Shown piece after piece: positions 8,352-13,621 of a stretch of 13,621 bases of DNA; position 1 is the stretch's first letter; every line of letters begins with the position of its first letter. Under the pieces are notes generated by a model. The model made no database searches, had not been told where the DNA came from, and saw nothing but the letters and a program-made list of their open reading frames with translations. The translations under genes and the position numbers were made by a program. Source of the DNA: Rhodoferax sp. (GTDB taxonomy: Bacteria > Pseudomonadota > Gammaproteobacteria > Burkholderiales > Burkholderiaceae_C); NCBI GenBank assembly GCA_020048255.1, contig JAIFMR010000098.1, positions 1 through 13,621 of the forward strand. Reading direction: 5' to 3'.

Positions 8352-9839
8352 ATGATTGACAAACTAAGTTTGCTGGCTGTCTACCCCGAGATGATTCTCT
8401 TGGTCATGGCATGCCTGATTGCGTTGTTTGATTTGGCGGTCAAAGACGCCATGCGCACGCCCACTTACATCCTGACCTTGGTGACTCTGGCGGTGGTCGC
8501 TGGTTTGCAAGCGAGCTACGCCAGTTCAGGTCAGACGATTTACGCTTTCGGCAACATGGTGGTCAGCGACCCCATGGGTAACTGGCTGAAGTGTTTTGCG
8601 ACTTTGGCTGTGATGGTCACGCTGGTCTATGGCCGTGCCTATGCATCGGGCCGGGACATGTTGCGCGGTGGTGAGTTGTTCACCCTGAGCCTGTTCTCCT
8701 TGTTGGGCATGTTCGTGATGATCTCGGGCAACAATTTCGTTGGGATTTACATGGGCATTGAGTTGCTGACGCTCTCAAGCTACGCACTTGTTGCTTTGCG
8801 TCGCGATCATGTGGTTTCCACCGAGGCGGCCATGAAGTACTTTGTGCTGGGCGCCCTGGCCTCGGGTTTCTTGTTGTACGGCATGTCGATGCTTTATGGT
8901 GCAACAGGCTCCTTGGACTTACAGGAAGTTTCCAAGGCCATCGGATCGGGGCAAATCAAGCACCGGGTGTTGATTTTTGGTTTGGTGTTTGTGGTGGCAG
9001 GCTTGGCCTTCAAATTGGGGGTGGTGCCATTTCATATGTGGATTCCCGATGTGTACCAAGGCGCGCCGACGGTTGTGACTTTGCTGGTGGGGGGCGCGCC
9101 CAAGTTGGCTGCATTTGCCGTGGTGATTCGTATGCTGGTGGAGGGCATGTCACCCTTGGCAGTGGACTGGCAGCAAATGCTGATGTTTCTCGCTGTGGCC
9201 TCTTTGGCGATCGGTAACCTGGCGGCCATTGCGCAGACCAACATCAAGCGGATGCTGGCGTTTTCGACCATTTCTCATATGGGTTTTGTGTTGATTGGCA
9301 TGATGTCTGGTGTGGTCAACGGCCATGCAGAAGCGGCTGGAAACGCATATGGTTCGTCGATGTTTTATGTGGTGTCCTATGTGTTGACCACCTTGGCAAG
9401 CTTTGGCATCATTTTGTTGTTGTCACGGGTCGGTTTCGAGAGTGAAGAAATTTCTGACTTTGCCGGTCTCAATCAGCGTAGCCCGTTTTACGCCGGCATC
9501 ATGGCCTTGTGCTTGTTTTCACTCGCGGGTATTCCTCCTATGATTGGTTTTTATGCCAAGCTGGCGGTTCTCCAGGCCCTGATCGCCACCGGTGAATCGA
9601 TGCACATTGCCTTGGCCGTTTATGCCGTCATGATGTCTCTGATCGGCGCGTTTTATTATTTGCGGGTGGTCAAGGTCATGTATTTTGATGCGCCAAGTAT
9701 CACCTTGCCGGTCAGCGCACCCTTGGACGTTCGGACTGTGCTCGCGCTCAATGGGGCTTTGTTGTTGGTCCTTGGCTTGCTTCCGGGTGGTCTGATGACA
9801 CTTTGCTCCAATGTCGTATTGAAAATGTTGACGGCTTAG
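8352..9839 (+). CDS. nuoN: NADH-quinone oxidoreductase subunit N
   Basis: NuoN (ND2) is the antiporter-like proton-pumping subunit nearest NuoK. The product has 495 aa with about 14 helices. E137 lies in GIYMGIELLTLSSYAL, K221 in AFKLGVVPFHMWIPDVYQGAPT, split here as AFKLGVV and PFHMWIPDVYQGAPT, and K251 in GGAPKLAAF; these match the conserved charged residues of the family. ATG 8352 follows nuoM by 21 bases with a modest AGAG site (8342-8345). This is the last complex I gene. Its stop codon sits inside a small hairpin (9832-9850), and the next gene begins 44 bases later. Confidence 0.97.
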   Translation: MIDKLSLLAVYPEMILLVMACLIALFDLAVKDAMRTPTYILTLVTLAVVAGLQASYASSGQTIYAFGNMVVSDPMGNWLKCFATLAVMVTLVYGRAYASGRDMLRGGELFTLSLFSLLGMFVMISGNNFVGIYMGIELLTLSSYALVALRRDHVVSTEAAMKYFVLGALASGFLLYGMSMLYGATGSLDLQEVSKAIGSGQIKHRVLIFGLVFVVAGLAFKLGVVPFHMWIPDVYQGAPTVVTLLVGGAPKLAAFAVVIRMLVEGMSPLAVDWQQMLMFLAVASLAIGNLAAIAQTNIKRMLAFSTISHMGFVLIGMMSGVVNGHAEAAGNAYGSSMFYVVSYVLTTLASFGIILLLSRVGFESEEISDFAGLNQRSPFYAGIMALCLFSLAGIPPMIGFYAKLAVLQALIATGESMHIALAVYAVMMSLIGAFYYLRVVKVMYFDAPSITLPVSAPLDVRTVLALNGALLLVLGLLPGGLMTLCSNVVLKMLTA

Positions 9840-9850
9840 TTTCTAAGCTG
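9832..9850 (+). other. Hairpin over the nuoN stop codon
   Basis: GCTTAG (9834-9839) and CTAAGC (9843-9848) pair perfectly around a TTT loop. A G-U pair (9833/9849) and a C-G pair (9832/9850) extend the stem to eight. The following bases are ATTCAGCC, with no T-tract, so it does not look like an intrinsic terminator. It could slow decay of the nuo message from the 3' side or mark a processing point between nuoN and the Nudix gene. Chance occurrence is possible. Confidence 0.35.
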
Positions 9851-9883
9851 ATTCAGCCAATATGCGGGTCTCCTAAGGTCGCT

Positions 9884-10477
9884 GTGCCGTCGCACTTGCA
9901 AGAGACTCAGCTCAATAGTCTGACCCTGTGCCACGGTGAATTTATTCACGTGATGCGTGATCAGGTACAGCTACCTGATGGCACGCCAGCAGTTCGCGAG
10001 TATGTTGTTCACCCGGGTGCTGTCATGGTCATCCCCCTGTTGGAAGACCCGAACGGCGGCTGTCGATTGGTACTTGAACGACAGTTTCGTTACCCAGTGC
10101 ATCAGGTCATAATTGAATTCCCCGCGGGTAAGCTCGACCCCGGCGAGGACTCTTTCCATTGTGCGCAGCGTGAGCTTCGTGAAGAAACAGGTTATAGCGC
10201 AACCAGTTGGGCGCGAGCGGGTGTGCTTCACCCGGTTATTTCCTACTCCACCGAGTTCATAGACATCTGGTTTGCACGTGGTTTGACCGCCGGTGATCGC
10301 CAGTTGGACGAAGGAGAGTTTTTGGATGTATTTACAGCCAGCCCTGATGAATTGATGGCTTGGTGTCGCGGTGGTCAGGTCACAGATGCCAAAACACTCA
10401 CGGGCGCGCTGTGGCTGCAAAACGTTTTGTCTGAAACCTGGAAACTGGATTGGTTCGATGTCGAACCGCACGCATAG
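9884..10477 (+). CDS. Nudix hydrolase, ADP-ribose pyrophosphatase type
   Basis: This protein probably cleaves ADP-ribose to AMP and ribose 5-phosphate, or a related nucleoside diphosphate, in the cytoplasm. The Nudix box (GX5EX7REUXEEXGU) is complete at G82-Y104: GKLDPGE, then RELREETGY with R96, E97, E100 and E101 as metal ligands and catalytic residues. REYVVHPGAVMVIPLL (38-53) and ERQFRYP (65-71) before it are typical of the ADP-ribose group (E. coli NudF-like). I chose GTG 9884 (197 aa) because TAAGG (9874-9878) lies five bases upstream and homologs begin close to the HLQET sequence. A longer frame from TTG 9803 would run inside nuoN and is unlikely. The stop touches the next open frame. 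The exact substrate cannot be read from the sequence. Confidence 0.9.
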   Translation: MPSHLQETQLNSLTLCHGEFIHVMRDQVQLPDGTPAVREYVVHPGAVMVIPLLEDPNGGCRLVLERQFRYPVHQVIIEFPAGKLDPGEDSFHCAQRELREETGYSATSWARAGVLHPVISYSTEFIDIWFARGLTAGDRQLDEGEFLDVFTASPDELMAWCRGGQVTDAKTLTGALWLQNVLSETWKLDWFDVEPHA

Positions 10478-10486
10478 TTGCATCAC

Positions 10487-10939
10487 TTGAAAGTTCTTGA
10501 CCTTCAATGCGCGCTTCATCATGTCTTCGAGGGCTGGTTTGCCTCCGAAGAGGATTTCAGCACGCAATGTCAAGACGCCCGTATTGCGTGTCCTCTGTGC
10601 GGGAGCATGGATATTTCCAAACGTCTGAGTGCGCCTCGCCTCAACCTGGGTCAACATCGATCTGTCGATTCGGCAACCTCAGACCAGAAGGACCCGACTT
10701 TGGATCCTGTCAAAGGGCAAATGGGTGCCTGGTTGGCATTAGCACGACAAGTTCTTGCCACGGCTGACGATGTCGGAGAGGAGTTTGCGCATGAAGCCCG
10801 CAGAATGCATCACGGAGAAACACCAGAACGCACCATCCGAGGCACTGCGACACGCCAGGAGGCCAAGGCGCTCATATCGGACGGCATTGATATTGTTGCT
10901 TTTGACTTGCCTGATCTTTTGAATCAAACCCTTCAGTAA
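10487..10939 (+). CDS. DUF1178 family protein with zinc-ribbon-like CxxC motif
   Basis: The function of this family is unknown. The product (150 aa) opens with MKVLDLQC, then HHVFEGWFASEEDF, followed by a CPLCG motif at 35-39. C8, C35 and C38, perhaps with H12, could bind zinc. SKRLSAPRLNLG (44-55) and the C-terminal EARRMHHGETPERTIRG are family hallmarks. I chose TTG 10487 because homologs start MKVL(D/N)LQC. TTG 10478, right after the Nudix stop, would add three residues. Neither has a visible ribosome site, so translation probably depends on ribosomes finishing the Nudix gene. The protein is soluble, with no signal peptide. The pair Nudix-DUF1178 after nuoN is, from memory, common in Burkholderiales. 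Confidence 0.85.
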   Translation: MKVLDLQCALHHVFEGWFASEEDFSTQCQDARIACPLCGSMDISKRLSAPRLNLGQHRSVDSATSDQKDPTLDPVKGQMGAWLALARQVLATADDVGEEFAHEARRMHHGETPERTIRGTATRQEAKALISDGIDIVAFDLPDLLNQTLQ

Positions 10940-10966
10940 ACGGCAGGGTTGGCTTGGCCACTGATG

Positions 10967-10984
10967 CATAACGATCATGTTATG
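10967..10984. promoter_or_regulatory. Operator-like palindrome CATAAC-N6-GTTATG
   Basis: CATAAC (10967-10972) and GTTATG (10979-10984) are exact reverse complements separated by six bases, GATCAT. The 6-6-6 layout suits a dimeric helix-turn-helix regulator. It lies about 60 bases upstream of the best -10 candidate of the glutamate dehydrogenase gene, a place used by activators. No known regulator can be assigned from the sequence. Confidence 0.3.
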
Positions 10985-11024
10985 TGAAATTTGCATACAG
11001 CAATGAGTTGGGCTGCAAAGTGGT

Positions 11025-11052
11025 TTGTGTTCATGCAGGTGCTACCTAGAAT
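11025..11052 (+). promoter_or_regulatory. Candidate sigma-70 promoter of the glutamate dehydrogenase gene
   Basis: TAGAAT (11047-11052) matches five of six bases of the -10 consensus. TTGTGT (11025-11030) lies 16 bases before it and matches three of six bases of the -35 consensus, which would suit a promoter helped by an activator. Transcription would start near 11059, leaving a leader of about 25 bases. This is a consensus reading only. Confidence 0.3.
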
Positions 11053-11077
11053 CCTTTGTATCTAAAAGCACAAAGGA
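11052..11077 (+). promoter_or_regulatory. Inverted repeat covering the ribosome binding site
   Basis: TCCTTTGT (11052-11059) is the exact reverse complement of ACAAAGGA (11070-11077), with a ten-base A-rich loop. The 3' arm contains most of the Shine-Dalgarno AAAGGAG (11072-11078), seven bases before ATG 11085. If the transcript includes both arms, the hairpin would hide the ribosome site. If the start is near 11059, as the promoter candidate implies, the 5' arm is mostly missing and the hairpin cannot form. Confidence 0.4.
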
Positions 11078-11084
11078 GATCTGC

Positions 11085-13621
11085 ATGACCACTTCCACAT
11101 TGGCTGCCTTGCGCAGTTACACGCTGGACAACGTGAGCCAATTGGCACCTCAACTGGCAGAGTTTGTTTGCTCCTATTTTGAAAGTGCGGACCCAGATGA
11201 ACTCCAGGCGCGCGGGTCAGCCAGTTTGATGGCCATGGCCAACGCTCATTTGGGTTTGATGGAGGCGCCGCAAGATCCATCTGGCTCTCGTATTCGGGTC
11301 TTCAATCCGACACTTTCAGAAGACGGATTTGTGAGTGCACATACCGTGATCCAGATCGTCCATGACGACATGCCATTCCTGGTCGACTCCGTCACGATGG
11401 CAGTCAATCGCAGTGGTCACACGGCTCACTGGATTGTTCATCCATTGCTTCTCGTTGAACGAAACACCCAAGGCCAATTGAGCAAGACCACATTGGCAGG
11501 ACCGCATGGGAATGCTGGAGGAAAAATTCAGTCCTTCATTTCACTCGAATGTGATCGCATGGTGGCACCATCTGACCGAGACGACATAAAGGCAGAGTTA
11601 GTCAGGGTCTTGGGTGATGTCAGTGCTGCGGTGACGGACTGGCCCGCCATGTTGGCAAGAATGCAGACGGCTTGTGTAGAGGCTGATCAATGGGCTGCGC
11701 CCACAGAGGGTCAACGAGAAGGGGGCGAGTTCTTGCGTTGGCTGGAAGCGCAGCATTTCACTTTTTTGGGTGCGCGCGAGTACCAACTGGCGCGTGATGG
11801 TGATTTGGTCAACCTGGTCGCCGTCCCGCAGACTGGTCTGGGTATATTGCGCGGTGAGGCGAAAACACCCGTGAGTCTTTTGCCCAGTGACGCGCACGTG
11901 TTTCTCAACTCGGATCAGTTGGTTCTGGTCACCAAAGCAATGACGCGCTCTACGGTGCATCGACCCGCTTGGCTGGATTATCTGGCCGTCAAGCGTTTTG
12001 ATGAAACTGGCAGGGTGATTGGTGAGTCCCGTTTTCTGGGCCTGTACACCTCCAAGGCATATGCCGCGCCGGTTTCTGAGATTCCTCAAATTCGGCGCCG
12101 GGCTGAAGACGTGATGCTCGCTGCTGAAGTGGTTCCAGACAGCCATGCAGCCAAGTCCTTGCAAGCCATTTTGACGGCGTACCCGCGCGATGAATTGTTT
12201 CAGGTCGATACCGGCACATTGATTGCCCACGCCATGGGAATTTTGCGTTTGCAAGAACGCCAACGCACCCGGGTATTTCTGCGCCGCGACCCGTTTGGGC
12301 GTTTCACCTCAGTTTTGGTATTTGTGCCACGGGATCGCTACAACACAGAATTGAGAATCCGGATCGGTCAGGAACTGATCCGGGCGCTCGATGGGCTATC
12401 GGTCGAGTTCACCCCGATGTTGACCGATCACCCGATGGCACGTATTCATTACCTGGTGAGAGCGCGCCAGCAAGCGCCTGCCAACCCTGACGTGGCAGCT
12501 CTTGAAGCACAAATCGCCAGCCTTGCCAGGCGCTGGGAAGATGATTGCAAACAAGCTTTGTTGCAAAGTCATGGTGAGGCCCTCGGACTGACGCTGGCCA
12601 CACAGTTTGCGATGGCGTTTTCAGCCAGTTATCGCGACGACTTCTCGGGCGCGGTCGGTGCTGACGATGCTATGGTTCTGTCGACCTTGGCAGCCCAGGA
12701 TGGCATGGCGGTCAAACTATACCGGCCGATTGATCGTGGTGTCGGGAGCGTTCGTCTGAAAATTTACAGCACAACCAAGGTGGCTTTGTCTGATTCTCTG
12801 CCGGTGCTGGAGCGCATGGGCGCGAGGGTTCTGGACGAGCATCCCTACAAGGTGTCCGGCGACGCACCCGACAGTGGGTTCTGGATTCACGACATGGGAC
12901 TCCAGTTGCCGGCTGACTCGGTGTTTTCTGCGATCAAAGAACGATTTGAAAATTTGTTCTTGCAAGTTTGGCGTCACGCCGTTGAAAGCGACGACTTGAA
13001 CCAACTGGTGTTGACCACCACACTCGATGTACGCTCGATTGCCATCTTGCGCGCTTACACCCGCTACTTCAAGCAACTGGGTTTTCCTTTCAGTCAGAGT
13101 TACATCGAGTCTACGCTGAACAAAAATTCGACCTTGACGCAGGTCTTGTTTGAGCTCTTCAACGCGCGTTTCAATCCGGGGATGACCGGGAACCGAGAGG
13201 CCACCCAGCAGCAGTTGTCAGGTCAAATTGAGGCCATGCTCAGCTCCGTTGCCAGCTTGGAGGAAGACCGCGTGTTGCGCCATTTCCATCAAGGCATCCT
13301 GGCCACGCTGCGCACCAATGCCTGGCAGGCCACGGCCTCAGGCGCTGTCAAACCTTACCTGAGCTTCAAGTTCAACCCACGCACCATGCCCGGTGTTCCC
13401 GAGCCCAAGCCTCTGTATGAAATTTGGGTCTATTCGCCACGTGTCGAGGCTGTGCATTTGCGCAATGGTCGGGTTGCACGGGGTGGTATCCGCTGGTCAG
13501 ATCGGCACGAGGATTTCCGTACCGAAATTTTGGGCCTGGTCAAGGCGCAACACGTCAAAAACACAGTGATTGTCCCCGTCGGTTCTAAAGGAGGCTTTGT
13601 GCTCAAGAAGTCGCCCCCGTC
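11085..13621 (+). CDS. gdhB: NAD-specific glutamate dehydrogenase, large type (N-terminal 845 codons, partial)
   Basis: This enzyme oxidises glutamate to 2-oxoglutarate and ammonia with NAD+, mainly for glutamate catabolism. The frame is open without a stop from ATG 11085 to the window end, about half of the usual 1,600 or so residues of the 180 kDa class. ATG 11085 has a strong AAAGGAG seven bases upstream. The long N-terminal part matches the regulatory, ACT-like region of this class, including HDDMPFLVDSV (93-103) and RRDPFGRF (400-407). The catalytic core begins near the end of the window: RGGIRWSDR (799-807), EDFRTE, then GSKGGF (833-838) with K835 in the substrate-binding motif. The NAD-binding fold lies beyond the window. 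The symbol follows Pseudomonas usage. No frameshift is seen. The gene probably has its own promoter, because a 145-base gap with regulatory-looking repeats precedes it. Confidence 0.95.
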   Translation, partial: MTTSTLAALRSYTLDNVSQLAPQLAEFVCSYFESADPDELQARGSASLMAMANAHLGLMEAPQDPSGSRIRVFNPTLSEDGFVSAHTVIQIVHDDMPFLVDSVTMAVNRSGHTAHWIVHPLLLVERNTQGQLSKTTLAGPHGNAGGKIQSFISLECDRMVAPSDRDDIKAELVRVLGDVSAAVTDWPAMLARMQTACVEADQWAAPTEGQREGGEFLRWLEAQHFTFLGAREYQLARDGDLVNLVAVPQTGLGILRGEAKTPVSLLPSDAHVFLNSDQLVLVTKAMTRSTVHRPAWLDYLAVKRFDETGRVIGESRFLGLYTSKAYAAPVSEIPQIRRRAEDVMLAAEVVPDSHAAKSLQAILTAYPRDELFQVDTGTLIAHAMGILRLQERQRTRVFLRRDPFGRFTSVLVFVPRDRYNTELRIRIGQELIRALDGLSVEFTPMLTDHPMARIHYLVRARQQAPANPDVAALEAQIASLARRWEDDCKQALLQSHGEALGLTLATQFAMAFSASYRDDFSGAVGADDAMVLSTLAAQDGMAVKLYRPIDRGVGSVRLKIYSTTKVALSDSLPVLERMGARVLDEHPYKVSGDAPDSGFWIHDMGLQLPADSVFSAIKERFENLFLQVWRHAVESDDLNQLVLTTTLDVRSIAILRAYTRYFKQLGFPFSQSYIESTLNKNSTLTQVLFELFNARFNPGMTGNREATQQQLSGQIEAMLSSVASLEEDRVLRHFHQGILATLRTNAWQATASGAVKPYLSFKFNPRTMPGVPEPKPLYEIWVYSPRVEAVHLRNGRVARGGIRWSDRHEDFRTEILGLVKAQHVKNTVIVPVGSKGGFVLKKSPP

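Larger units (their letters stand above)
10940..11084 (+). other. Intergenic region before the glutamate dehydrogenase gene
   Basis: This 145-base stretch is the only sizeable gap in the window. After the DUF1178 stop there is just a weak four-pair hairpin (TGGC-TTG-GCCA, 10950-10960) without a T-tract, so I see no intrinsic terminator and transcription may read through. It contains a palindrome (10967-10984), a possible promoter (11025-11052), an inverted repeat (11052-11077) and the ribosome site of the next gene. I find no small open frame worth calling here. Confidence 0.7.

Noticed and set aside
9803..9883. Upstream TTG start for the Nudix gene
   Set aside because: It would place 27 extra residues inside the nuoN end; GTG 9884 has a good ribosome site and fits family length.
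9971..10657. 228-codon minus-strand frame across the Nudix and DUF1178 genes
   Set aside because: Both plus-strand products have clear family motifs, and the reverse product resembles nothing I know.
10950..10960. Possible terminator after the DUF1178 gene
   Set aside because: The stem has only four pairs with a three-base loop and no T-tract follows.
11037..11047. AGGT-GCT-ACCT small inverted repeat
   Set aside because: Four-base arms are too short to stand out, and they overlap the promoter candidate.
11598..12263. 221-codon minus-strand frame inside the glutamate dehydrogenase gene
   Set aside because: The plus frame is continuous and recognisable throughout; the reverse frame is a by-product.
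1..13621. Mobile elements, CRISPR arrays, tRNA or rRNA genes, toxin-antitoxin or defence genes
   Set aside because: None was found by reading; genes are tightly packed housekeeping genes on one strand with even codon use.

Overview
The window is an ordinary-looking chromosomal segment of a betaproteobacterium. Every gene I can support lies on the + strand. The NuoG, NuoI and NuoL-N sequences, the gene order (nuo operon, then Nudix, then DUF1178) and the large NAD-glutamate dehydrogenase point to Burkholderiales, most likely Comamonadaceae. TTG leucine codons are frequent and base composition looks moderate, which recalls low-GC members such as Rhodoferax or Limnohabitans. The genus is a guess from memory, not a search.

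Region 1 (1-9839) is the distal part of the respiratory complex I operon: the last 17 codons of nuoF, then complete nuoG, H, I, J, K, L, M and N. Gaps are 0-25 bp, and nuoG/nuoH and nuoJ/nuoK overlap by ATGA. The iron-sulfur ligands of NuoG and NuoI are intact, as are the key charged residues of the membrane subunits, so the enzyme should be a working proton-pumping NADH:quinone oxidoreductase. NuoG is the short, mitochondrial-like form without the N7 cluster.

Region 2 (9840-10939) holds two small genes that seem to ride on the end of the operon: an ADP-ribose pyrophosphatase-type Nudix hydrolase and a DUF1178 protein with a CxxC zinc-ribbon-like motif. Both probably start at non-ATG codons. 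A small hairpin without a T-tract covers the nuoN stop codon. The DUF2818 gene that I recall between nuoN and the Nudix gene in related genomes is absent.

Region 3 (10940-11084) is the only substantial intergenic gap, 145 bp. It holds an operator-like palindrome, a candidate promoter, and an inverted repeat whose 3' arm covers the Shine-Dalgarno sequence of the next gene.

Region 4 (11085-13621) is the first 845 codons of a large (about 180 kDa class) NAD-specific glutamate dehydrogenase, cut by the window end just after the start of its catalytic core. Glutamate oxidation makes NADH and complex I oxidises it, so the neighbourhood has an NAD(H) theme. I see no mobile element, CRISPR array, tRNA, rRNA or phage gene. 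I found no clearly new system. The most worthwhile leads are the regulatory structures before the dehydrogenase gene and the uncharacterised DUF1178 gene.
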